From contig CAMODR010000091.1 of the NCBI GenBank assembly GCA_946611495.1, forward strand, positions 1-6,011: a stretch of 6,011 nt of DNA. Direction: 5' to 3'. Origin of the DNA: an uncultured Methanobrevibacter sp. Its GTDB lineage: Archaea; Methanobacteriota; Methanobacteria; Methanobacteriales; Methanobacteriaceae. Numbering within the stretch: the stretch's first letter is position 1; every line of letters starts with the position of its first letter. The notes under the pieces are model-generated. The model did not search any database, was not told the origin of the DNA, and was given only the letters and a program-made list of their open reading frames with translations. Below, piece by piece: positions 1 through 5,928 of the stretch. The translations under genes were made by a program, and so were the position numbers.

Positions 1-19
1 AATAGTTTAGTTTTATATT

Positions 20-64
20 AAAAAAATAAAAAAAGAGTAAAATGTTAAGAACAATCTTCTTAAC
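20..64 (-). terminator. Hairpin plus oligo-T terminator of the inositol-phosphate synthase gene
   Basis: A perfect 8-bp inverted repeat (44-51 paired with 57-64, loop 52-56) covers the TAA stop codon at 60-62 and the last two bases of the final Arg codon. On the minus strand it is followed about 10 nt later by two T7 runs separated by one A (34 down to 20). Oligo-T runs are the usual archaeal intrinsic termination signal, so the T tracts alone could suffice; whether the hairpin contributes is inference. Confidence 0.6.
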
Positions 65-1154
65 GTTCTAAATCGCCATTTATGAATGCTTCAACGTTTG
101 CTGCAGCTTCATCATCAGTTACTTGTATAGGTGGGTGTTTCATAACATAAGAAGAGATTGAAGTTAGTTGTCCTGCAACTCCTCTTTCTAAACCTAATTT
201 ACAGCAACGGATAGCATCAATAACACAGCCTGCAGAGTTTGGAGAGTCTTCTACACTTAATCTTAATTCGATTTCCATAGGGACGTCACCAAAAGTTCTA
301 CCTTCCATTCTTAAGAAACAGACTTTGTTATCCTTTTGCCATGGTACGTAATCACTTGGACCAATGTGAATGTCATGAGGGTCCATTCTTTCAGCAAGAA
401 CTGATTGAACAGCTTCAGTTTTAGATTCTTTCTTAGAGTCTAAACGTCTTCTGTTAAGCATGTTCATAAAGTCAGTGTTACCTCCAGTGTTGATTTGGTA
501 AGTATGATCTAATTTGACTCCTCTTTCCTTAAACAAATTACTTAAAGTTCTGTGGGTAATTGTTGCACCGATTTGTGCTTTAATATCGTCACCTACAGCA
601 GGAAGTCCTTTTTCTCTAAATTTAGCATCCCATTCTGGGTCACTTACAATAAATACTGGCATACAGTTAATATAAGCGATTTCAGCATCTAAAGCGCATT
701 GTGCATAGAATCTTGCTGCTTCTTCGGAACCTACAGGCAAGTAGCTAAGTAAAATTTCAGCGCCACTTTCCTTTAAAGTTTTAACTACATCTACAGGTTC
801 TTCATCTGCAACTTTAAAAGTGTAGTCCTCTTCAAAGTCAGCCATATGTTCACTTACACCATCAAGGACAGGTCCCATTGAAACAGTAACATCGCTTTTT
901 GGTATTTCTGCTTGGAAAATTGTAGTACAATTTGGTTTTGCAAAAATAGCTTCATCAACAGTTTTTCCAACTTTCCTCTCATCAATATCAAAAGCAGCAA
1001 CTACTTCAATATCGGTAGGGTCCCAATCTCCGATTTTCCAATGCATAAGTCCAATTGCATCTTCCGGATTTTTATCTTTATAATAGTAAATTCCTTGTAT
1101 AAGGGAACTTGCACAGTTTCCTATTCCCACAATAGCGATTTTAATTTTACTCAT
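60..1154 (-). CDS. myo-inositol-1-phosphate synthase (archaeal/actinobacterial short type)
   Basis: The 364-residue product fits the inositol-3-phosphate synthase family, which uses NAD to cyclise glucose 6-phosphate to inositol 1-phosphate in the cytosol. Seen: an N-terminal Rossmann start with GIGNCASS at residues 10-17 and an acidic strand end AAFDID at 53-58; the family signature GDDIKAQIGAT at 188-198; NTGGNTDFMNM at 222-232; the lysine-rich active-site stretch RRLDSKKESKTEA at 236-248; and SPNSAGCVIDAIRCCKLG at 304-321. The length matches the short prokaryotic form rather than the roughly 500-residue eukaryotic one, and nothing looks truncated. The ATG is supported by GGTGA at 1159-1163, 4 nt upstream. 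In Methanobacteriales the product serves as headgroup precursor for archaetidylinositol phosphate (family knowledge). The gene is divergent from a glycosyltransferase and near a lipid prenyltransferase, which fits a membrane-lipid role. Codon use looks less extreme than in its neighbours, consistent with a conserved, well-expressed gene. The family assignment is firm; the lipid destination is inferred. Confidence 0.95.
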   Translation of the reverse strand: MSKIKIAIVGIGNCASSLIQGIYYYKDKNPEDAIGLMHWKIGDWDPTDIEVVAAFDIDERKVGKTVDEAIFAKPNCTTIFQAEIPKSDVTVSMGPVLDGVSEHMADFEEDYTFKVADEEPVDVVKTLKESGAEILLSYLPVGSEEAARFYAQCALDAEIAYINCMPVFIVSDPEWDAKFREKGLPAVGDDIKAQIGATITHRTLSNLFKERGVKLDHTYQINTGGNTDFMNMLNRRRLDSKKESKTEAVQSVLAERMDPHDIHIGPSDYVPWQKDNKVCFLRMEGRTFGDVPMEIELRLSVEDSPNSAGCVIDAIRCCKLGLERGVAGQLTSISSYVMKHPPIQVTDDEAAANVEAFINGDLER

Positions 1155-1224
1155 AATCTCACCAGTATTTATTAGTTTTCTGATAATATGATTTTTAAGT
1201 TATAATCTTAATCTTAAAATTATA

Positions 1225-1235
1225 ATTTATAAAAA
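1225..1235 (-). promoter_or_regulatory. Candidate TATA box for the inositol-phosphate synthase gene
   Basis: Read on the minus strand, the segment is TTTTTATAAAT preceded by the purine-containing TGAAA, resembling an archaeal BRE plus TATA box. It would place transcription start near 1204 and give a leader of about 50 nt containing the GGTGA site. Other A/T stretches nearby could serve equally well, so the choice is tentative. Confidence 0.35.
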
Positions 1236-1408
1236 TTTCAATAAATAAATAAAATATAAAGAACTTATATTTATTTAATCTATAAAGATATTTATTTTAT
1301 TAAGTATATAATTATTGTTATTATTGGCCAATTATTTGCAAGGATTTAGATATTTTATAAGTGGATTTATGAATTATCAATTTTGTTTTTATTAGTATTG
1401 TATTTGCA

Positions 1409-1416
1409 TTTATATT
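1409..1416 (+). promoter_or_regulatory. Candidate TATA box for the GT4 glycosyltransferase gene
   Basis: TTTATATT lies 47 nt before the ATG at 1463. Archaeal spacing of about 25 nt would put the transcript start near 1437-1440, leaving a short leader that still includes the GGTGG ribosome binding site. An alternative is TATTTTATAA at 1351-1360, which would give a leader of about 80 nt. Confidence 0.35.
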
Positions 1417-1453
1417 GGCACTTCGAATATTCTTAAAGTATAGAATTCCATTT

Positions 1454-1458
1454 GGTGG
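1454..1458 (+). promoter_or_regulatory. Ribosome binding site deciding the GT4 start
   Basis: GGTGG sits 4 nt upstream of the ATG at 1463, the same spacing as GGTGA before the inositol-phosphate synthase ATG. It favours that ATG over an in-frame TTG at 1415, which has no comparable site and lies within the likely promoter. Confidence 0.65.
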
Positions 1459-1462
1459 TCTT

Positions 1463-2974
1463 ATGAAAAAAGTGATTCTAATTGCATTTTATTTTAATCA
1501 GGTAAATGAAATAGCGTCTAAACGTTTAAGGGCGTTAGCTAAGTATTTGCCTCAATATGGTTGGGAACCTATAGTCATAGTTCCAGATTTAGGTGATGAT
1601 CCTTCCATTAATGAAAATATGGATTGCAGAATAATTACCACTGCTTATGAAGACATGTTTTCACATTTTTTGAGTAAAATAAAACCATCAAAGGAAAATA
1701 AAATAATTGAAGATGATTTGAAAAATCAGACTGAAGATTCCAAGTTGCAAGAGGGTTCTAATGGCTCAGAAGGATCAGATTCTCAAAAGTTAATGGATTC
1801 TTCTTCAGTTTCAAATCCATTTGTTTCAAAGGCGATTTCTATAGCAGGTGAAATCTTTGCATATCCTGATGGAATGAAATATTGGTATGATTCTGCCTTT
1901 GAAATTGTATCTCAAATTGTTGAAGACGAAAAGATAGATGCAATAATCAGTTCTTCATGGCCTATTACCTGTCATACCATTGCAAAGGACATTAGCGATA
2001 AATATGATATTCCTTGGATAGCTGATTTAAGGGATTTATGGAACTTAAATCCTTATGTTTCACATACTTTTATAAGGGACTATTTTGAGAGAAGATTAGA
2101 ATTAAAGACATTTGAAAATACGGATGTCTTAACAACAACTACCGATTTGGCGGCAAGAACCTTATCAACTCTTCATCCAAATAATAAGATTGTTCCTATC
2201 TTATCTGGTTATGATAAGGATGATTTTAAATTCTTAGAGTCTATTATTGATGAAATCGATAATTCTTCTGTTGATTGTGAGGCTGTTGGTGGAATTGATA
2301 ATTCTTCTGTTGATTGTGAGGCTGTTGGTGGAATTGATAATTCTTCTGTTGATTCTAATAATTCTACTATCGTTGATGATTTAAGAAATAAAAATAATGA
2401 TTCTGATAAGAAGAATAAATTAAAATTCATATATGCAGGTTCATTATATGGTGGAAAAAGAGACCCTACTTATCTATTTAAGGCTATTCGCCAGTTGGAG
2501 GATGAATCTAAAATAGACAGCTCAAGGATTTCCATAGAATTTTATGGAGACAGTGGAAACTTGGAAGAAATTGCAAGATCTTTTAATCTCTTGGATATTG
2601 TTAAAATCGGAGGAAAGATTCCTCATGAGGAAGTTTTAAAAAAGCAATTGGAAAGTGATATTTTACTATTGATTTCATGGAATAATGAAAAGGAGAAAAT
2701 GTTTATTCCTGGAAAGATTTATGAGTATTTTGCACTAAGAAAGCCTGTCTTGTCAATTGGGTATAAAGAGGGTTCCCTTAAGGATTTGATAGATGAGACT
2801 AAAGTGGGATATCATGTTTCAGATTTGGAATCTACTAAAGAGGTTTTATTAGACCTTTACACAGGATATTTTGAAAAAGGTAAGGTTGAATTGAATTCTG
2901 ATATAAATATAGAGGACTATTCTATGGAAACAATGGCTTCTAAGTTTGCTGAATTATTAAATGAGATAATATAA
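1463..2974 (+). CDS. GT4-family (GT-B fold) glycosyltransferase with a repeat-bearing interdomain insert
   Basis: The 503-residue product resembles GT4 family glycosyltransferases, cytosolic enzymes that move a sugar from a nucleotide-sugar to a lipid or glycan acceptor. The N-terminal domain starts MKKVILIAFYFNQVNEIASK, with the basic LRALAKYL helix at 22-29, and carries PWIADLRDLW at 184-193. The C-terminal domain begins near KFIYAGSLYGGKRD (321-334) and holds GKIPHEEV (384-391) and the donor-site segment PGKIYEYFALRKPVL (416-430), with the conserved Glu at 421. The first acidic residue of a classical EX7E motif is replaced by Met413, as I recall is common in the PGK-x-x-E subgroup. Two insertions stand out: an acidic Ser/Asn/Lys-rich stretch at about 75-118, and residues about 258-319 between the two domains, containing 2.6 copies of a 13-residue repeat. 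No signal peptide is evident from this start. The gene precedes a lipid prenyltransferase by 135 nt. Donor and acceptor are unknown; a surface glycan or glycolipid role is inference. Confidence 0.85.
   Translation: MKKVILIAFYFNQVNEIASKRLRALAKYLPQYGWEPIVIVPDLGDDPSINENMDCRIITTAYEDMFSHFLSKIKPSKENKIIEDDLKNQTEDSKLQEGSNGSEGSDSQKLMDSSSVSNPFVSKAISIAGEIFAYPDGMKYWYDSAFEIVSQIVEDEKIDAIISSSWPITCHTIAKDISDKYDIPWIADLRDLWNLNPYVSHTFIRDYFERRLELKTFENTDVLTTTTDLAARTLSTLHPNNKIVPILSGYDKDDFKFLESIIDEIDNSSVDCEAVGGIDNSSVDCEAVGGIDNSSVDSNNSTIVDDLRNKNNDSDKKNKLKFIYAGSLYGGKRDPTYLFKAIRQLEDESKIDSSRISIEFYGDSGNLEEIARSFNLLDIVKIGGKIPHEEVLKKQLESDILLLISWNNEKEKMFIPGKIYEYFALRKPVLSIGYKEGSLKDLIDETKVGYHVSDLESTKEVLLDLYTGYFEKGKVELNSDINIEDYSMETMASKFAELLNEII
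2255..2354 (+). repeat. In-frame 39-bp tandem repeat, about 2.6 copies
   Basis: Two full units (2255-2293 and 2294-2332) differ at a single base (C at 2257, T at 2296, both encoding Ile), followed by a partial unit matching through about 2354. Each unit encodes IDNSSVDCEAVGG. The unit is 13 codons, so gain or loss of copies keeps the reading frame. It lies in the linker between the two Rossmann-like domains of the glycosyltransferase. Confidence 0.95.
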
Positions 2975-2988
2975 TTTTATAGCTGTTG

Positions 2989-3029
2989 TATTCATAGATG
3001 AATATTCGTTGATGTAATATTCGTAGATA
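2989..3029. repeat. Three imperfect 12-bp direct repeats upstream of the prenyltransferase
   Basis: TATTCATAGATG (2989-3000), TATTCGTTGATG (3003-3014) and TATTCGTAGATA (3018-3029) follow one another with start-to-start distances of 14 and 15 nt. The first copy also forms part of a 16-nt palindrome at 2989-3004 with 7-bp arms. The third copy overlaps the start of a TATA-like element at 3028. The arrangement resembles a multi-site operator, but function is inferred from position only. Confidence 0.5.
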
Positions 3030-3038
3030 TATTTAATA
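3028..3038 (+). promoter_or_regulatory. Candidate TATA box for the prenyltransferase gene
   Basis: TATATTTAATA lies about 75 nt before the ATG at 3110, predicting a transcript start near 3058 and a leader of about 50 nt that keeps the ribosome binding site. The identical 11-mer recurs at 3078-3088, but initiation from that copy would start within a few bases of the ATG and lose the binding site, so the upstream copy is preferred. Confidence 0.35.
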
Positions 3039-3101
3039 AATTAGAATGTCAAAATATTATTTATTAGTATTATTTGTTATATTTAATATCTTAAAAATTG
3101 A

Positions 3102-3105
3102 GTGA
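3102..3105 (+). promoter_or_regulatory. Ribosome binding site deciding the prenyltransferase start
   Basis: GTGA, within GAGTGAT, ends 4 nt before the ATG at 3110, the same spacing seen for the two upstream genes. A TTG at 3098 in the same frame overlaps this site and is not a credible start. Confidence 0.6.
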
Positions 3106-3109
3106 TTTG

Positions 3110-3994
3110 ATGAATGCTTATTTAGAAATTATTCGGCCAGGAAATGCAGTTATGGCAGCTATTGCAGTTATTTTAATGATGATTGTGGCTCATTATTATG
3201 CTTTGCCAATTATTCTATGTGCTGTAATTGTTTTCATATGCACTGGCGGTGGAAACACTATTAATGATGTTTTTGATTATAAAATAGATGAAATTAACAA
3301 GCCTCATAGGCCTATTCCTTCAGGAAGAATTAGTTTAAAAAGTGCCAGATATTATTCCTATCTTTTATTTTTAATAGGAGTTATCTTAAGCATTGTTATT
3401 GATTATCAAGTCAATTCCATTTGGCCTTCTGTAATTGTAATTCCTGCAGTAATAATCATGTATTTCTATGCAAGAAACTTAAAGGCAATGCCATTGGTAG
3501 GTAATCTTACTGTTGCTACTTTAACTGGATTTTGTTTTGTGATTGCAGGAACTGTAATCTCTTGTGCAACTTCTTCCATTAAAATATTGTTTATTTCAGT
3601 TTATTTAGGATTATTTGCATGTTTCATGACTTTGGCTCGTGAGATAGTCAAGGATATGGAAGATATTGAAGGAGATAAGGTTGAAGGTGCAAGAACATTC
3701 CCTATTTTATACGGCAAAAAGATTTCTTCAATAATTTCAATTATTTTGATAGTTGTAACAACCTTAATGTGTCCGGTCCTTTATATATTCGGCATTTTTA
3801 ATGTTTTTTATATGATAATGATGATTATTCCAATAATAATCTTCCTATACTCTGCATATAGTTTAAAATTGAATCCTCCAGAGGATGTTTGTGCAAAGGT
3901 TTCTAAAAATCTTAAAATCGCTATGCTTATAAGCTTTTTAGCATTTGTTATCGGATCATTTGATTGGATTAGCATATTTTCAGCTGTCTTTTAA
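3110..3994 (+). CDS. Geranylgeranylglycerol-phosphate geranylgeranyltransferase (DGGGP synthase, UbiA family)
   Basis: The 294-residue polytopic membrane protein fits the archaeal UbiA-family enzyme that attaches the second geranylgeranyl chain to geranylgeranylglyceryl phosphate, giving digeranylgeranylglyceryl phosphate, the core of archaeal ether lipids. Seen: the N-terminal YLEIIRPGNAVMA typical of this subfamily; the first Asp-rich motif NDVFDYKID at 52-60, followed by NKPHRPIPSGRIS at 63-75; the second Asp-rich motif KDMEDIEGD at 181-189, preceded by ARE and followed by GARTFPILYG at 193-202. These Asp clusters bind Mg and prenyl diphosphate in the family. About nine hydrophobic segments are visible (roughly 13-30, 33-47, 82-98, 104-121, 131-150, 157-176, 204-222, 226-249, 267-290). 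The length is normal and no key residue is missing. The product feeds CDP-archaeol formation, which links logically to the inositol-phosphate synthase in this window. Other UbiA functions (heme, quinone or chlorophyll prenylation) are less likely given the motif spacing and archaeal context. Confidence 0.88.
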   Translation: MNAYLEIIRPGNAVMAAIAVILMMIVAHYYALPIILCAVIVFICTGGGNTINDVFDYKIDEINKPHRPIPSGRISLKSARYYSYLLFLIGVILSIVIDYQVNSIWPSVIVIPAVIIMYFYARNLKAMPLVGNLTVATLTGFCFVIAGTVISCATSSIKILFISVYLGLFACFMTLAREIVKDMEDIEGDKVEGARTFPILYGKKISSIISIILIVVTTLMCPVLYIFGIFNVFYMIMMIIPIIIFLYSAYSLKLNPPEDVCAKVSKNLKIAMLISFLAFVIGSFDWISIFSAVF

Positions 3995-4118
3995 TAATTG
4001 ATTAAGATTATTTTCAAATATTTTCGGCTTTAAAATTATTAATTAATATTGTATTTCAAATCGGTAGAATATGAGTGTGGGTTTTATCAATCCTTAATAC
4101 TTTTTTAAAGGTTAAAAC

Positions 4119-5897
4119 ATGAAGTTATCCAGTTTTCTTAAAGATTTATCTATTGAAAGAAATGATTATTTCTATTTGTCTCTATTGTTAGTTTATAGTG
4201 TAATCATAACTGCTCTTTTAATCAATTTTAATAAGGATTTAGGAGTATACTGTTCTGATGTTTTTATTTACCTTTATAATTCACTTGTATTCGCTAAAAT
4301 CGCTTTCTTTTCTAAGTATTTATACTTATCTCCTTTTATTTGCCTTCTGACTTCTCTTTTATTTAGATTGGGCTATGTCAGTGAAGTTTCTATTTTCATT
4401 GTCACAGGAATCTTTTCCATTTTCTCATCCATTGGAATTTATGCACTATTGAGGAGATATTTTAATTCCATTGTGTCCCTTACTGGAGCTGTGCTATTTA
4501 CCAGCTTCTCATTGAATTTGCTTTGGTGGGCTAATGGAACATTAGATGTTCCAGCTGTTGCATTATCAATATGGGCAGTTTTGTTTTTTATTTTAGCACT
4601 TGATGAGAATCCAAGGTATTTCTTATTGGCATTTCCCCTTTTGGTTTTAGGTATTTTTACTCGTTATACTTGCCTATTCCTTTTGCCTTTGTTCTTACTC
4701 TATTACTTGTCAAGGCATGACTTTTTCTACCACTTAGATTTGCTGATTTGGGATAGAAAACAGTTCTTTTCTAATCTTAAGCAATACTTAAAGAGTAGAG
4801 AGTTAAAGTATATTATTTTGGGATTGGTATTGTCTTTAGCTATTCTAGCAATATTTGCCGGCATTATCATGTCATCTGGATCTCAATTGACTTTCTTAAC
4901 ACAAGGTTCCAGCCTTGCTTCAGGCTCTAAAGGTGCAGTGAATGATAGTGCATACACTACAGACACTTTCTTTTATTTGCATGACTTCTTAAACTTTTTA
5001 TTTTCTCAAAAGGTAGTCTTTGATGGCATAATTCCTAATATGCTTGGTGCAAGTTACTTGTCCTATTTGGTTTTAGCTATTTTAGTTATAGGTCTTTTGA
5101 TAGCTGCATATAGATTATTTAATAAATCTGATAATAGTTCTATTAGTGGAAATTCTAAATCTAGAAATGATTTAAAGAATAATAAAGACTTGATGTTTAA
5201 AACAAAACATTTTGATTTGTTTTTAAAAGGTTTATTTATCTTATCCTTAATAATAGCTATTTTAGGATTTAAGGTAAACTCATTAATAACCATAACATTT
5301 CTATTGGTTGACTTGGTCATTGCATTCTCTCTATTGAAAGCCAAAGGTCTTGATAGGGAGTCATATGCTCCTCCTATATTCATGTTTGTTTGGTTTGCAG
5401 TTTACTTCATATTCTTTACATTCTTCAATATTAAGGTAAACAGGTATATAATCACAGTTTTCCCAGCATTTGTTTATTTTGTCAGTTTGGCTTTAAATGA
5501 AATCTTAAACTCTTTAGATAGCCTTGAGTCTCTAAAAATCAACAGGTTTAATCTGTCTAATCTGATTCCTATTGCTTTAATCATCTTATGTTTATTCTCT
5601 GCATTTAGTTTTACAGGCACTATTGAACATGATATGGATTTCAATGATTGCAAGGTTGTTGCAGACTATCTGATTCAATATGATGATGATTATGCATCTA
5701 AAGATGTTGCTGTTTCTAAGCAAAGGCAATTCAGTTGGTTTTTAAGAGGATATACAATAGCAGTGACTACTGAGCAAACCGATTTTTTAGAGTCAAGCAA
5801 TATAACCTATTATATCTGTGATGAGGATATGGAAATAAAGAATTATAAGAAGATATATAATTATAAGGACATATTCTTATATGAAAGAGTGAATTAA
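4119..5897 (+). CDS. GT39/PMT-like integral membrane glycosyltransferase (GT-C fold)
   Basis: The 592-residue product has about 12-14 hydrophobic segments, beginning at residues 17-37 and ending near 481-500, then a soluble tail of about 90 residues. The organisation fits GT-C enzymes of the dolichyl-phosphate-mannose mannosyltransferase/ArnT type, which use polyprenyl-phosphate sugars on the outer face of the membrane. Supporting motifs: an acidic residue in the first outer loop (Asp47 in YCSDVFIYLYNSLVFAK, 44-60), NGTLDVPA at 139-146, TRYTCLFLLP at 181-190, and NRYIITVFPAFVYF at 441-454, a conserved RY...P signature of archaeal members. A Ser/Asn/Lys-rich loop at about 334-365 looks cytoplasmic and variable. 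The ATG at 4119 is preceded by a weak AGGTT site; the 124-nt gap before it holds A/T-rich TATA-like sequence around 4028-4050. Substrate is unknown; a role in surface glycan, glycoprotein or glycolipid assembly is inference. The co-oriented lipid prenyltransferase and GT4 enzyme upstream suggest cell-envelope work. Confidence 0.8.
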   Translation: MKLSSFLKDLSIERNDYFYLSLLLVYSVIITALLINFNKDLGVYCSDVFIYLYNSLVFAKIAFFSKYLYLSPFICLLTSLLFRLGYVSEVSIFIVTGIFSIFSSIGIYALLRRYFNSIVSLTGAVLFTSFSLNLLWWANGTLDVPAVALSIWAVLFFILALDENPRYFLLAFPLLVLGIFTRYTCLFLLPLFLLYYLSRHDFFYHLDLLIWDRKQFFSNLKQYLKSRELKYIILGLVLSLAILAIFAGIIMSSGSQLTFLTQGSSLASGSKGAVNDSAYTTDTFFYLHDFLNFLFSQKVVFDGIIPNMLGASYLSYLVLAILVIGLLIAAYRLFNKSDNSSISGNSKSRNDLKNNKDLMFKTKHFDLFLKGLFILSLIIAILGFKVNSLITITFLLVDLVIAFSLLKAKGLDRESYAPPIFMFVWFAVYFIFFTFFNIKVNRYIITVFPAFVYFVSLALNEILNSLDSLESLKINRFNLSNLIPIALIILCLFSAFSFTGTIEHDMDFNDCKVVADYLIQYDDDYASKDVAVSKQRQFSWFLRGYTIAVTTEQTDFLESSNITYYICDEDMEIKNYKKIYNYKDIFLYERVN

Positions 5898-5901
5898 TAT
5901 T

Positions 5902-5928
5902 CTTTTAAATAATGGTTTTATTTAAAAG
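5902..5928 (+). terminator. A/T-rich hairpin after the membrane glycosyltransferase
   Basis: A perfect 11-bp inverted repeat (5902-5912 with 5918-5928, loop TGGTT) begins 5 nt after the stop codon and is followed by T-rich sequence. It could help termination or mark the 3' end. The right arm merges with the first unit of the tandem array, so it may instead be an accident of the repeat sequence. Confidence 0.45.

Larger units (their letters stand above)
1155..1462. promoter_or_regulatory. Divergent intergenic promoter region
   Basis: This 308-nt, extremely AT-rich stretch separates the start codons of the two divergent genes and must hold both promoters. It contains TATA-like elements for each direction (listed separately), a GC-centred 10-bp palindrome at 1323-1332, an imperfect A/T inverted repeat (1247-1259 against 1265-1276, one base indel), and an 8-codon open frame at 1369-1395. 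No larger gene, tRNA or recognisable structured RNA was seen in it. Confidence 0.7.

Noticed and set aside
912..1175. Plus-strand open frame of 87 codons
   Set aside because: It lies opposite the well-supported inositol-phosphate synthase gene, is low in recognisable sequence, and has no independent ribosome site or family resemblance.
1247..1276. Imperfect A/T inverted repeat in the divergent region
   Set aside because: The arms need an indel to pair and consist only of A and T, which is expected by chance at this base composition.
1415..1462. TTG start for the GT4 gene
   Set aside because: No ribosome site precedes it, it overlaps a likely TATA element, and the ATG at 1463 has GGTGG at the spacing used by neighbouring genes.
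2209..2430. Minus-strand open frame of 73 codons with a repeated STEELSIPPTASQ peptide
   Set aside because: The peptide repeat is only the complement of the 39-bp repeat in the GT4 gene; the true frame has clear GT4 motifs on both sides.
2699..2753. Missing first acidic residue of the EX7E motif as a sign of a dead enzyme
   Set aside because: The PGK-x-x-E form of the donor site seems common in this GT4 subgroup, so the Met at residue 413 does not by itself indicate inactivity.
3098..3109. TTG start for the prenyltransferase
   Set aside because: It overlaps the GTGA ribosome site of the ATG at 3110, from which the typical family N terminus begins.
3993..4012. Possible terminator hairpin after the prenyltransferase
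   Set aside because: Only 6 A/T pairs with an 8-nt loop; the following short T run is suggestive but too weak to list.
5063..5383. Minus-strand open frame of 106 codons
   Set aside because: It is antisense to membrane segments of the GT39-like protein and shows no motif of its own.
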